Positions 6,074-13,875 of a stretch of 30,896 nt of DNA are shown here, one piece after another (the stretch's first letter is position 1; each line of letters starts with the position of its first letter). Below the pieces are notes generated by a model that was not told the origin of the DNA, did no database searches, and saw only the letters and a list, made by a program, of their open reading frames with translations. The translations under genes were made by a program, and so were the position numbers. The stretch comes from JBAYJM01 sp964350585 (GTDB lineage: Bacteria > Patescibacteriota > Patescibacteriia > 2-01-FULL-39-33). The stretch spans positions 1-30,896 of the forward strand of contig CAYGKC010000013.1 in the NCBI GenBank assembly GCA_964350585.1. The letters run 5' to 3'.

Positions 6074-6424
6074 ATGCCAGAAAAAATTGAAAGATTCTAC
6101 TGCAAGTTCAGCGCACAATCACCAATATTTCTTCGTGAAGGAAAGTTCCATTGCGGAAGAATGGGCGGTTTTTGTTCGATAGAAAGCCTTTGTCCGTATA
6201 AAGAAGCTGAGGGTGAAGTTTTGGTAATATGTCCAATGAATCCCGGCATATCAGTTAAGGTTAATTTAGAAAGCAAATTGATCGAATGCCAAGCGTTTCG
6301 CAAATCGACTAGACATGGCGGTTGTATAAGTGGCGGATGTTTATTTCTTGGGCCAAACAGAAAAAATGAGTGCATTTTTGAAACAACAGGGCAAATAAAC
6401 AGTGTTATGGTTTCTTGCAGATAG
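6074..6424 (+). CDS. Cys-rich hypothetical protein
   Basis: 116 aa with about ten Cys spread over the chain: FYCKF, HCGRMGGFC, LCPYK, VICPMN, IECQ, GGCISGGC, NECIF and a C-terminal VSCR. No signal peptide is seen, so the cysteines may bind Zn or an iron-sulfur cluster, but no known motif spacing is recognisable. A strong Shine-Dalgarno (AAGGAG, 6061-6066) precedes ATG 6074. An in-frame start upstream at 6038 would lie in the terminator T run and is rejected. The gene is flanked by an attenuator-like leader and a terminator, like the other SD-led accessory genes. Function unknown. Confidence 0.7.
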   Translation: MPEKIERFYCKFSAQSPIFLREGKFHCGRMGGFCSIESLCPYKEAEGEVLVICPMNPGISVKVNLESKLIECQAFRKSTRHGGCISGGCLFLGPNRKNECIFETTGQINSVMVSCR

Positions 6425-6439
6425 TTTGTAAGGTATTTC

Positions 6440-6474
6440 AACCGCTAATTTTATCGTAAAATAGCGGTTTTTTT
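6440..6474 (+). terminator. Intrinsic terminator
   Basis: AACCGCTA and TAGCGGTT, extended by ATTTTA/TAAAAT, form a long stem followed by a T run after the Cys-rich gene. Confidence 0.88.
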
Positions 6475-6552
6475 CTGGACAATTGAAGTATTTTGTTATA
6501 TTCTCTAATTGTGGATCCTGTTGTAGGAATCCTTAGCCTAAGGAGAGTTAAA

Positions 6553-7407
6553 ATGAAATGGATGATGATGGTAACACTTGTGTTTTTGGCAGGATGTACA
6601 ACTGTTGGCCCAGTGTTGACATCTCTAATTGCCGTGCCGTCCACCGATCCCACCAATCTGCAATCTGGAGTTAAAACAGCGACTGCTGAACCGATTTTCT
6701 TGGAACCAGGGGGAAAGACTGTTTGTGTCTTTTTTGGCGACAACTCAGGACATCAGTTGGACTTACGGTATGTAATTGAGGAGAAGATACGTTCAAAGGG
6801 TTATGAAATTGTAGAAGATCAGAAGCAGGCAGATTACATAGTTAATGCAAGACTGACCTATTTGGGTTATTGCAAAAACTATGCCGATCAGCCGGCTTTA
6901 GGCAGGATACTTGGAACAGCAACTGGTGCTGGCATAGGATCGGCTATTGGACACGGAAGCAGTGGCAGGTCATTGGCTTGGGGAGGCGCTTTAGGTCTGG
7001 TGGGTTTTGCAGTCGGAGACGCTATTGATCGGGCAAATACTCCTGAAATGTATTTTGGAGAATTGCATCTGCTAATCAAGCAAAGGCTGGATTTTATCGG
7101 TGAGGGATCAGGCAGGCCAATTGTAAATTCTTCCAAAAAAACAGTCACTAAAACTCAAAATGGCAAATCTCAAACGACTGTAGTCGAAGAGATTGATGAA
7201 AGTTCTTTATCACCGATTGAAACCGGTGTTTCCTCGGCGAGATCAGGCAGTTCGAATGTAAAAAGCACCACGCAAACCAAAGTCGCGGATTATGATTATC
7301 ATCAAACCGCTCTTTACGGGCTGGCAAAGGTGCTTAAAAAGGATACTGCCTCAGCTGTTAATGAGTTGGCAAACTATTTCGCCAATTCTATTGCTGGAAT
7401 TTTTTAG
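6553..7407 (+). CDS. TraT-like lipoprotein
   Basis: 284 aa from ATG 6553, chosen because AAGGAG (6540-6545) precedes it and it opens a lipoprotein signal peptide: MKWMMMVTLVFLAGC with lipobox Cys15. The mature protein parallels the TraT surface-exclusion/complement-resistance family: an IFLEPGGKTV segment, a KGYEIVED..QADYIVNARL segment, a Gly-rich amphipathic stretch (GTATGAGIGSAIG...GLVGFAVGDAID), and a C-terminal ...NELANYFANSIAGIF like TraT's ...LEDQLAKSIANIL. TraT is an outer-membrane lipoprotein of conjugative plasmids in Gram-negatives. Here there are no tra genes nearby and the host is probably a CPR bacterium, so the role is open. About 40 extra residues (Ser/Thr-rich, ~190-245) lie before the last helix. 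Confidence 0.8.
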   Translation: MKWMMMVTLVFLAGCTTVGPVLTSLIAVPSTDPTNLQSGVKTATAEPIFLEPGGKTVCVFFGDNSGHQLDLRYVIEEKIRSKGYEIVEDQKQADYIVNARLTYLGYCKNYADQPALGRILGTATGAGIGSAIGHGSSGRSLAWGGALGLVGFAVGDAIDRANTPEMYFGELHLLIKQRLDFIGEGSGRPIVNSSKKTVTKTQNGKSQTTVVEEIDESSLSPIETGVSSARSGSSNVKSTTQTKVADYDYHQTALYGLAKVLKKDTASAVNELANYFANSIAGIF

Positions 7408-7451
7408 TCGCTTTTTTGCCCGGTCTTCGGATACGGGCATATTTTATTTCC

Positions 7452-7480
7452 TTGAAAAGTAGCAAAAAATAAATTAAGAT
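7452..7480 (+). promoter_or_regulatory. Promoter of tRNA-Pro(GGG)
   Basis: TTGAAA (7452-7457), 17-nt spacer, TAAGAT (7475-7480); the tRNA starts 11 nt downstream. Confidence 0.6.
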
Positions 7481-7490
7481 AAAGTAGTTG

Positions 7491-7561
7491 CGGGGTATAG
7501 TATAACGGAAGTACGCATGCATGGGGTGCATGTAGCCGCGGTTCAATTCCGCGTACCCCGA
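7491..7561 (+). tRNA. tRNA-Pro(GGG)
   Basis: Acceptor CGGGGTA/TACCCCG, D-arm GTAT/GTAC, anticodon stem CATGC/GCATG with loop ATGGGGT (anticodon GGG), T-arm CGCGG/CCGCG with TTCAATT, discriminator A, no CCA. Position 32 is A and 38 is T, which is unusual but allowed. Confidence 0.93.
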
Positions 7562-7647
7562 TAGATAATTTCTTATTTTTTTTAATGTTTACTCTTTGAT
7601 GAGTTATTTTTAATGCTGTTTAAATGTTTTGATGCTACTAATTAAGT

Positions 7648-8268
7648 ATGAACAATTCTTCAATACATTTAATAGAGTATTTAATTGCTAAAGGGTACCT
7701 GAAGTCCGAAAATATAATTGATGCTTTTATGAGTGTTGATAGAAAAGATTTTGTTTTAGATAAATTTGTACCTGAAGCTTATGAAGATAAGCCCTTACCC
7801 ATTGAGGAAGGGCAGACAATCTCTCAACCTTCGACGGTAGCTTTTATGCTTGAACTTCTTTCGCCTCAAAAAGGAGAATTTATTTTAGATGTAGGTTCCG
7901 GTTCGGGCTGGACAACAACTCTTCTTGCGCATGTTGTGGGTGAGAAAGGAAAAGTATTTGGATTGGAAATATTGCCTGAGCTGGTTAAATTAGGAAAAAG
8001 AAATTTAAGCAAATATAATTTTCCTTGGGCTGAAATTGAATTGGCCAGTGAAGATTTGGGAAGTATGTCTAATGCTCCTTATGACAAGATACTTGTTTCT
8101 GCATCAGCAAATAAAAGACCTGATAATTTAATTGAGCAGTTAAAAAATGGCGGAACTCTTGTCCTTCCAATTAAAAACTCCGTTTGGCAAATTAATAAGC
8201 AGTCAAACGGAGAAATTATTGAGAAAGAGTATTACGGATTTGTTTTTGTTCCTCTTATTGATGTTTAA
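7648..8268 (+). CDS. pcm: Protein-L-isoaspartate O-methyltransferase
   Basis: 206 aa, the normal length. It methylates L-isoaspartyl residues in aged proteins with S-adenosylmethionine, a cytoplasmic repair function. Visible motifs: FVLDKFVPEAYEDKPLPIEEGQTISQPSTVAFMLELL (substrate region with the conserved ISQP), SAM-binding motif I LDVGSGSGWTTTLLA, post-I VFGLEILPELV, and a KILVSASA strand. The common 'TAA/TAG' wording near motif II is SASA here. It stands alone behind tRNA-Pro; its 3' end overlaps the convergent P-type ATPase gene by 14 nt. No Shine-Dalgarno is seen. Confidence 0.92.
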   Translation: MNNSSIHLIEYLIAKGYLKSENIIDAFMSVDRKDFVLDKFVPEAYEDKPLPIEEGQTISQPSTVAFMLELLSPQKGEFILDVGSGSGWTTTLLAHVVGEKGKVFGLEILPELVKLGKRNLSKYNFPWAEIELASEDLGSMSNAPYDKILVSASANKRPDNLIEQLKNGGTLVLPIKNSVWQINKQSNGEIIEKEYYGFVFVPLIDV

Positions 8269-10927
8269 AAATTTTCAGTGACAATTTTCTAATTTCATCA
8301 ACAGCAATTATTGAAAGAGATATTAATATGATTAAAAGCCAATCTCTACCTTCAAGTGGCGTAGTATGTAAAATTTTATTTGCAATAGGATTATATACAG
8401 CGAATATTTGAAGCAGTATTACAAGAATGGTAGCACCAATAAGATAAAGATTCTTTAAAGGATTCATTGTAAAAATTGACTTATTGTTACTACGACAATT
8501 CCAAGCGTTAAACCATTGTATTACAGCAAGCACAGTGAGACTTCCTGTAAGACCCTTAACTAAGCTGTCTTGGTAATATTGGGTAAAAATCCATAATCCT
8601 GTAATCATCATTGTTATCGCCATAAGTAGCATTCTTATGGTCATTTGTTTATCTATCAAATATTTATTCGGTTTTTTAAAGCTTTCTTTAAGCAGTGTTT
8701 TTTCTTTTGGTTCCATAGCTAAAGCTATTGTTAAAAAACCGTCAGTAACAAAATTCAGCCAAATTATTTGGGCAGGCATTAAGGGAATTGGTAATGCTAA
8801 AAATAGCGCTCCTGAAATAATTAGAACTTCGCCCAAGCTCGTAGAAAATAGATATAGGACGACTTTTTTTATGGTTTTATAAATATTTCTTCCTTCTTCT
8901 ACTGCAGAGATAATACTGCCAAAATTATCATCTAAAAGCACAATATCAGAAGCTTCCTTGGCTACCTCAGTGCCGATTTTTCCCATAGAAACTCCCAGGT
9001 CTGCAGCTACGAGTGAGGGAGCATCATTTACGCCATCTCCTGTCATTGCAATAATTTCACCCCTTAATTTAAAGGCGTTGACGATCTTTAATTTATGTTC
9101 GGGATTTACTCTGGCAAAAACGGTAACATTTGATATTTCATTTATTAATTCCAAATTTGAAAGCTTATCAATTGCTTCTCCTGTAAGAATTTTGTCTCCC
9201 TTTTTATATATTCCCGCATCTTTAGCAATTGCTTGAGCTGTTACTTCATAGTCACCTGTAATCATTACAACTTTTATTCCTGCTTCTTTCGCTTTTCTCA
9301 TTGCCTCTTGCACTTCAACTCTTAAATCATCTTTCATGGCAAAATAACCGACAAACGTTAGTGAATTTAAATTTTTAGGATCTATGTTATCATAATTATA
9401 ATTGTTATTCATAGCAAAGGCGACAACTCTCAAGCCATTTTTTGACATCTTAGTAAATACATTTTTAAGTTCTGTTTTTTGATCTTCATCAAGTTCGCAA
9501 ATTTTATCGTTTTTATAAATGGTAGTTGAAAGTTTTATGATTTCTTCGGGCGCACCCGCTAAAGCAAGGAAATTATTTCCATCAACTTTGTGAATGGCTG
9601 CTTGAAATTTTAGTTTGTAGTCAAAAGGGAGTTTAGCTAGTAAAGGATTTTCATGTTCTGCGTCTTCTTTATGAAATCCTACTTTTTGGGCATAAGAAAG
9701 CATCGCTGCTTCAGTAGGATCTCCTGAAACTTTCCACATTTGAGTTTCCTCGGAAAACATCAGTCTGGCGCTACAACAGAAAAGGGCTATTTTACCTGAT
9801 AAGAGCAATTCAGGATGGTTTAATGGATCAACGGTATTGCCATCAATTTTAATACTGCCATTAGGTTCATAGCCCACACCTTCAACATCGAAGTTTTTAT
9901 TATCAATAAATACATTTTTTATCACCAGTTCATTCTTAGTTAATGTTCCTGTTTTATCAACGGCAATTATCTTTGCTTGACCCAGAGCCTCCACGGCTTG
10001 TAATTTCTTTATAAGAGCGTTTTGTTTAGACATCCTCCATACTCCCGTAGCAAGAATCATGGTTATTACAATCGGTAGTCCTTCGGGAATAACTGAAACA
10101 GCTAATGATACTACTATAGTAAACATCTCTTTTAGGGGATAATCTAAAAAGATCCCGGCAATAAAAATCAGTGTGCAAATAATAATAGAAACGATTATGA
10201 TTAAGCGGGAAAGATGCCTTATAGTTGTCTTTAAAGGCATTTCAGAATCAATTTTTGTAATTTCTTTGGCAATTTTGCCTACAAATGTATTATAACCAGT
10301 AGCTACAACGAGCGCTTTGCCGTTTCCTGAAACAATATTAGTGCCTTTAAAAATAAAGTTCTTAAAGTCTGTTTTATCTTTTGAACCTTTTAAATTAACT
10401 ACTTTATTTTTTGCTTCTGATTCTCCTGAAATAGAAGATTCGTCTATTTTTAAATTAAAACTTTCAATTACATAAGCATCGGCAGGAACTTTTTCACCTT
10501 CTTCTAGAATAATGACGTCTCCAGGAACTATTTTTTTATCTTCTAAAATTATTTCTTCTCCGTCACGTACTACCGTAGCTTTTGTTTCAACAAATTTTTT
10601 TAAGGCTTGCAAGGCATTTTGAGCCTTTCCTTCTTGCATTACACCAATAACAGAATTAAAAATTAAAATGGCCATAATTATACTGGCATCAACATATTCA
10701 TGCATAAAAAAAACCACAATACTGGCGCCAAGGAGAATATATATTAGCGGACTCTGGAACTGCTTTAAGAAAATGATAATGTAGCTATCGACTTTTTGTT
10801 CAGGAAGGGAATTGTTGCCAAACTTTAACAAAAGTGAATCTGCTTCCTTTTGGCTTAAACCGGAGGTATCTGAATTAAGTTCCTTGCAAACTTGTGTAAA
10901 TGTTTTTAAATGCCAAGATATATTCAT
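8255..10927 (-). CDS. P-type Ca2+-transporting ATPase (P2 type)
   Basis: 890 aa, full length for a SERCA/PMCA-like bacterial pump. Order: cation ATPase N-domain (~5-70), TM pair M1-M2, actuator domain with SGES (IDESSISGESE), M3-M4 with the ion-binding PEGLP (SVIPEGLPIV), phosphorylation motif DKTGTLT with Asp324, nucleotide-binding domain with SGDPTEAA, hinge MITGD and GDGVNDAPSL, then about six C-terminal TM helices with LIIWLNFVTDG-like M6 (PAQIIWLNFVTDGFLTIALAMEP). Couples ATP hydrolysis to cation export, most likely Ca2+, across the cytoplasmic membrane. It is a single-gene unit divergent from tRNA-Gly. Exact ion specificity is inferred from PEGLP and the M6 NxxTD motif. Confidence 0.93.
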   Translation of the reverse strand: MNISWHLKTFTQVCKELNSDTSGLSQKEADSLLLKFGNNSLPEQKVDSYIIIFLKQFQSPLIYILLGASIVVFFMHEYVDASIIMAILIFNSVIGVMQEGKAQNALQALKKFVETKATVVRDGEEIILEDKKIVPGDVIILEEGEKVPADAYVIESFNLKIDESSISGESEAKNKVVNLKGSKDKTDFKNFIFKGTNIVSGNGKALVVATGYNTFVGKIAKEITKIDSEMPLKTTIRHLSRLIIIVSIIICTLIFIAGIFLDYPLKEMFTIVVSLAVSVIPEGLPIVITMILATGVWRMSKQNALIKKLQAVEALGQAKIIAVDKTGTLTKNELVIKNVFIDNKNFDVEGVGYEPNGSIKIDGNTVDPLNHPELLLSGKIALFCCSARLMFSEETQMWKVSGDPTEAAMLSYAQKVGFHKEDAEHENPLLAKLPFDYKLKFQAAIHKVDGNNFLALAGAPEEIIKLSTTIYKNDKICELDEDQKTELKNVFTKMSKNGLRVVAFAMNNNYNYDNIDPKNLNSLTFVGYFAMKDDLRVEVQEAMRKAKEAGIKVVMITGDYEVTAQAIAKDAGIYKKGDKILTGEAIDKLSNLELINEISNVTVFARVNPEHKLKIVNAFKLRGEIIAMTGDGVNDAPSLVAADLGVSMGKIGTEVAKEASDIVLLDDNFGSIISAVEEGRNIYKTIKKVVLYLFSTSLGEVLIISGALFLALPIPLMPAQIIWLNFVTDGFLTIALAMEPKEKTLLKESFKKPNKYLIDKQMTIRMLLMAITMMITGLWIFTQYYQDSLVKGLTGSLTVLAVIQWFNAWNCRSNNKSIFTMNPLKNLYLIGATILVILLQIFAVYNPIANKILHTTPLEGRDWLLIILISLSIIAVDEIRKLSLKIFKHQ

Positions 10928-11001
10928 ATTTTTTTTCTATTTTTATTATTAATTTTAACACGAATGTATTTATTATTAAAATTAATGTAAGTTAAAGGCA
11001 C

Positions 11002-11030
11002 TTGAAAAAGAATGATTTTTTTGATATACT
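11002..11030 (+). promoter_or_regulatory. Promoter of tRNA-Gly
   Basis: TTGAAA (11002-11007), 17-nt spacer, TATACT (11025-11030); the tRNA begins 14 nt downstream. Confidence 0.7.
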
Positions 11031-11043
11031 TATTTATGAAATT

Positions 11044-11115
11044 GCGGGTATAGTATAATGGCTTTTATGCCACCCTTCCAAGGTGGAGATACGGGTTCGA
11101 TTCCCGTTACCCGCT
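11044..11115 (+). tRNA. tRNA-Gly(TCC)
   Basis: Acceptor GCGGGTA/TACCCGC, anticodon stem CCACC/GGTGG with loop CTTCCAA (anticodon TCC), T-arm ACGGG/CCCGT with TTCGATT, discriminator T, no CCA. The last 16 bases and the following spacer are duplicated at 11307. Confidence 0.95.
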
Positions 11116-11125
11116 CAAAATAAAA

Positions 11126-11147
11126 TGATCACTATGTGATTTTTTTT
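11126..11147 (+). terminator. Intrinsic terminator after tRNA-Gly
   Basis: ATCAC (11128-11132) and GTGAT (11136-11140) with a 3-nt loop, then eight Ts. Confidence 0.75.
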
Positions 11148-11306
11148 GTTGAAAATATTCTGGAATCGAACGGGCAGAAGCGAGACAAATTTTTAGCCAT
11201 TTATTGTTGGCTAAAAATGAAGATGAGCGTAGACAAATGCGACCAAAGGAAGCATTTGGCTCTGCCCCGGGCAACGAAGTCGTTGCGGAAGCGACGGCAA
11301 GGCGGA

Positions 11307-11332
11307 ATTCCCGTTACCCGCTCAAAATAAAA
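11307..11332 (+). repeat. Second copy of tRNA-Gly 3' end and flank
   Basis: These 26 bases are identical to 11100-11125 (tRNA-Gly T-stem/acceptor 3' strand plus AAAATAAAA). The spacer between copies (11126-11306) holds no convincing gene. It contains hairpins: TTTTTAGCCA/TTGGCTAAAAA (about 11191-11217) and the palindrome GCAACGA/TCGTTGC (about 11271-11286). Each copy is followed by a related GTCAC/ATCAC-type terminator. Confidence 0.85.
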
Positions 11333-11358
11333 AAAGTCACTACTATGTGACTTTTTTA
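11331..11358 (+). terminator. Intrinsic terminator after the tRNA-Gly partial copy
   Basis: AAAAGTCAC and GTGACTTTT with loop TACTAT, then a T run. It is similar in sequence to the terminator of the intact tRNA-Gly, so the duplication appears to have included it. Confidence 0.8.
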
Positions 11359-11425
11359 TTTTAATAGATTAATTCAAGCTTAACTTTATTTCAAATATTT
11401 CTAAATATTTGGTATTATTAAATAT

Positions 11426-11608
11426 ATGAATTATCCCTTGTTAATTTTTTTAAACTTATTATATTTATTAATAAACTTTTTGGTTTATATTGCTTTCGGT
11501 TTTTTTGATGTTAAGGATTTTAAGAAGTTTGGAAGACTATTTTGCTATATTAATTTTATTTTTGGATTTGTCCTTTTGCTTTATCTTATTGTTAAAATAA
11601 TTTTTTAA
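11426..11608 (+). CDS. Possible small membrane protein (60 aa)
   Basis: 60 aa with two hydrophobic segments (about residues 4-27 and 40-59) separated by a short charged loop (FDVKDFKKFGRLF). No family is recognised, and no Shine-Dalgarno or clear promoter is visible. AT-rich sequence readily produces such frames, so it is only weakly supported. It converges on the SD-led gene ending at 11646, with a shared terminator region between. Confidence 0.35.
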   Translation: MNYPLLIFLNLLYLLINFLVYIAFGFFDVKDFKKFGRLFCYINFIFGFVLLLYLIVKIIF

Positions 11609-11636
11609 AAAGAGGCCAGAATGGATTATTCTGACC
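11606..11636 (-). terminator. Intrinsic terminator for the 11646 gene
   Basis: On the minus strand GGTCAGAAT and ATTCTGGCC form a 9-bp stem (one wobble pair) followed by TCTTTTT. It lies just past the stop of the minus-strand gene and may also serve the small plus-strand ORF. Confidence 0.75.
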
Positions 11637-11645
11637 GCGAAACGG

Positions 11646-12104
11646 TTAAAGTAATTTTTTTAATTTCTTCCAGTACTGGTTTTGATTTATGGACGCCAAC
11701 TTAGTGGCGTCTTTTTGTTCGAGCCAGCCCATTTTTACAGCGACGCCCAGGCATAATGCCTCATCGGCATGAGACGGCAAGCCTGAAAATGAAAGGACAA
11801 ATAATCCGGCAACAATGGCGCCAACATTTTCTTCCGGGTCTTTCTTTGTAAGTTCATTTCTCTTTTCAATTTGCTGTACTTTTTTCTCAGCTCTTGATTT
11901 CGAAATGATATCCCGGATTTCTTCTTCTTCTGGCGGTATATCTCCAACGGGACTTTCTATTAACGATTTACCGCTCCTTGTCCAAAGTCGAAAAAATCCC
12001 CCTCCTTCTTTGGGAAAATCTGAGCCAAAGTTCTGAAGAATGAGCAGGAGTACCTCATTTACTTCCTTAAGAAAATTTTCCTTCGTTTTCTCGTCAATGA
12101 GCAT
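11646..12104 (-). CDS. Hypothetical SD-led protein
   Basis: 152 aa. Acidic helical N-terminus (DEKTKENFLKEVNEVLLLIL), a Gly-rich aromatic segment (GGGFFRLWTRSGKSL), a charged EEEE/KK linker likely to be coiled coil (~65-95), then a hydrophobic stretch (VGAIVAGLFVLSFSGLPSHADEALCLGVAVKMGW) and a Lys-rich C-terminus. No family is recognised. A perfect AAGGAGG precedes the ATG by about 7 nt, making this one of the SD-led, terminator-flanked genes with a base composition richer in GC than the operon behind it. Function unknown. Confidence 0.65.
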   Translation of the reverse strand: MLIDEKTKENFLKEVNEVLLLILQNFGSDFPKEGGGFFRLWTRSGKSLIESPVGDIPPEEEEIRDIISKSRAEKKVQQIEKRNELTKKDPEENVGAIVAGLFVLSFSGLPSHADEALCLGVAVKMGWLEQKDATKLASINQNQYWKKLKKLL

Positions 12105-12180
12105 TACATAACCTCCTTGGTTGTCGACTTTCTACAATATCTTTAAAATATTAGTTTGTTGTTAAGATCGTGGTGAAGTA

Positions 12181-12207
12181 AAAAATATCCTTTATGGATA
12201 TTTTTTT
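12181..12207 (-). terminator. Intrinsic terminator of the redox operon
   Basis: AAATATCC and GGATATTT with a 5-nt loop and T runs on either strand, directly after the stop of the 12211 gene. Confidence 0.8.
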
Positions 12208-12210
12208 ATG

Positions 12211-12744
12211 CTATTCTATGCAACAATCGATGGCTTTTTTTACTAGCGTACCTAGTTTTCCAAAAAAGCCGGATTTATCTTTGTCGCTTTTATGCAACAT
12301 TCCCTCATCGATTTTTTTTATTTCTCCCGGATCAATAAGTTTCATGTTTAATCCCCAAAAAAGTGAATAAAGATTATAGCTTTTTTGGAATAAATCATAT
12401 GCTTCATCTTTGTTATTCATACCAAGCTGTTTTGTGCCTACTTCCATAAGTCTCATAGAAGCTGCTAAAAGATGTTTTGAAATGCACCATATCTCTCCGT
12501 CATATTCTTTGATGATTTTTTTGAGCAGTTCCTTTCTCATTTCTCTGACGTCTTTAATCATGTCGTAATAAACATTATTTTCTGTTTTTGCTCCGGTGAA
12601 GAAAAAATGTTCTTCGATGCTTATTAAATTCATTACTGCAATACTTAAATCTTGATCAGATGAAAGATCCATTTTGTCTTGTTTTTTCATTTGATCAACT
12701 TTTGTGATGAATTCGTTTAATTTTTGTATTTTTAAATCTTCCAT
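12211..12744 (-). CDS. Hypothetical helical protein, last gene of the redox operon
   Basis: 177 aa, almost entirely predicted helical, with no signal peptide or TM segment. It has the stretch DLSIAVMNLISIEEHFFFTGAKTENNVYYDMIKDVREMRKELL, then ISKHLLAASMRLMEVGTKQLGMNNKDEAYDLFQKSYNLYSLFWGLN, which could form a helical-repeat (TPR-like) hairpin. The C-terminus ends DCCIE, a vicinal Cys pair that may matter given the thioredoxin-like partner gene. It starts 4 nt after the CPVC membrane protein gene. I do not recognise a characterised family, although similar proteins seem common in Parcubacteria (recollection, not checked). Confidence 0.7.
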   Translation of the reverse strand: MEDLKIQKLNEFITKVDQMKKQDKMDLSSDQDLSIAVMNLISIEEHFFFTGAKTENNVYYDMIKDVREMRKELLKKIIKEYDGEIWCISKHLLAASMRLMEVGTKQLGMNNKDEAYDLFQKSYNLYSLFWGLNMKLIDPGEIKKIDEGMLHKSDKDKSGFFGKLGTLVKKAIDCCIE

Positions 12745-12748
12745 ATTT

Positions 12749-13246
12749 TTAGGTTAAAAAGTAAAATATTATACTAAATATTATCAGGGGTGTTACTGCC
12801 ATTACGACTCTTTGAAATGGGAAATAGGCTTTTTGCAGTTCCTTATTTTTAAAGTAAGGGTAGGATGCAGCGCCTGCAACAAATAAGATGCTTCCTAAAA
12901 TGATTCCTAATAAAAGTTTGTCTATTCCCCATAATTTATTTGTCTCAATACCTATTATGCCAATCCAAAATAATGGGAGCACTATTAAGGCGTAATAACC
13001 GATAAAAATGGAGATTTTTCTAAATAGAAATTTTATGTTTTTCTTATTAAACCATTCTATTGTCCAAATAATTAGCGAAAAAGTTAATCCGCCGATCCAG
13101 ATTCCCGTAATGGTATCATCAATTCCCAGCCATCTGGATAAGCCCAGTCCTCCCACTACTGCAACTGTACAGACAGGACAAACCGCTTTTACCGGAACGG
13201 ATATAAATAGGGAAAAAAAAGCTATTAAGTAAAGTACTTTTTTCAT
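12749..13246 (-). CDS. Membrane protein with N-terminal CPVC motif
   Basis: 165 aa. A signal-peptide-like start (MKKVLYLIAFFSLFISVPVKA) is followed immediately by VCPVCTVAVVGGLGLSRWLG, a CxxC on the outer face. About four further TM helices follow (residues ~45-62, 75-97, 107-125, 140-163). Together with the thioredoxin-like gene 1 nt upstream, this suggests disulfide exchange across the membrane. It lacks the second Cys pair and conserved Ser expected of VKOR, so it is not assigned to VKOR, CcdA or DsbB. The operon function is inferred. Confidence 0.75.
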   Translation of the reverse strand: MKKVLYLIAFFSLFISVPVKAVCPVCTVAVVGGLGLSRWLGIDDTITGIWIGGLTFSLIIWTIEWFNKKNIKFLFRKISIFIGYYALIVLPLFWIGIIGIETNKLWGIDKLLLGIILGSILFVAGAASYPYFKNKELQKAYFPFQRVVMAVTPLIIFSIIFYFLT

Positions 13247-13247
13247 G

Positions 13248-13604
13248 TTAAGGTATTAGAGTTTGTAATCTTTCCTTGATATCTTCTTCACCAACAAGGC
13301 ATTCCCCTTTATCCCAAAGTAATGGAATACCCAACTGATCAGCTTTTATACCGCAATCCTCGGCTTTTTTTAGAAGATCTTGTGAGTTTGCTTGATTTTT
13401 CGAGACTTCTTTTATGCTGACTTTATTACCTATTTCATTTTCTTGAATAAATTTTTCTACGTTCTTGCAATAGGGGCAAGAATCACTTGTAAAAAGAATA
13501 GTTTCAGAGCTGTTTTCTGTCCTGTTACTTATTATGGCAATGGTAATTATTACAGCTATTATTGCAATAATTAGTAGAAAAAAAAGTATATTTTTATTTT
13601 TCAT
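13248..13604 (-). CDS. Membrane-anchored glutaredoxin/thioredoxin-like protein
   Basis: 118 aa. One N-terminal TM anchor (residues ~5-26), then a compact thioredoxin fold beginning ETILFTSDSCPYCKNVEKFI. The CPYC active site is the glutaredoxin-type sequence. A cis-Pro loop (LGIPLLWDKGECLVGEEDI) and two further Cys follow. It probably reduces or exchanges disulfides on the outer side of the membrane, with the CPVC membrane protein as partner. First gene of a tight three-gene operon (gaps of 1 and 4 nt). Confidence 0.82.
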   Translation of the reverse strand: MKNKNILFFLLIIAIIAVIITIAIISNRTENSSETILFTSDSCPYCKNVEKFIQENEIGNKVSIKEVSKNQANSQDLLKKAEDCGIKADQLGIPLLWDKGECLVGEEDIKERLQTLIP

Positions 13605-13626
13605 TTTTATAAATTAGTTTTTTATT

Positions 13627-13655
13627 ATTTTACCTTTTTTTGCCATTTAAAACAA
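13627..13655 (-). promoter_or_regulatory. Candidate promoter of the redox operon
   Basis: On the minus strand: TTGTTT, 17-nt spacer, TAAAAT, placing the start site about 16 nt before the ATG of the thioredoxin-like gene. Confidence 0.45.
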
Positions 13656-13674
13656 GCATTATTCTTAAAAAACA

Positions 13675-13692
13675 TTTAGATAATTATCTAAA
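13675..13692. repeat. Perfect 18-bp palindrome between divergent units
   Basis: TTTAGATAATTATCTAAA is fully self-complementary and lies between the redox-operon promoter and the SLT-gene promoter. Possible operator; it could also be chance in AT-rich DNA. Confidence 0.35.
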
Positions 13693-13775
13693 TATAATAA
13701 TTACTAAAATAGGCTATAATATCTAATTAATTTAAAAATTATGTGTAAATTTAAATAAATAATTTCTAATTACTA

Positions 13776-13804
13776 TTGACAAAGACCACTAGATTTGATA
13801 TAAT
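13776..13804 (+). promoter_or_regulatory. Perfect consensus sigma70 promoter of the SLT gene
   Basis: TTGACA (13776-13781), 17-nt spacer, TATAAT (13799-13804): a full match to the consensus. The predicted start is near 13811. Confidence 0.85.
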
Positions 13805-13823
13805 GATCTATTGCGAAAATGAT

Positions 13824-13854
13824 AAAGGACCAAATTAATTATGGTTCTTTTTTT
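13824..13854 (+). promoter_or_regulatory. Terminator-like hairpin between promoter and SLT start
   Basis: AAAGGACCA (13824-13832) pairs with TGGTTCTTT (13842-13850) in a 9-bp stem with one wobble, followed by more Ts. It lies between the consensus promoter and the likely start at 13876, as expected of an attenuator or of a short abortive RNA. Confidence 0.5.
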
Positions 13855-13875
13855 ATTAAAGCAAATATAAAAAAT

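Noticed and set aside
11136..11330. 64-aa ORF downstream of tRNA-Gly
   Set aside because: It starts in the terminator T run and reads through hairpins and the duplicated tRNA end; no protein-like pattern.
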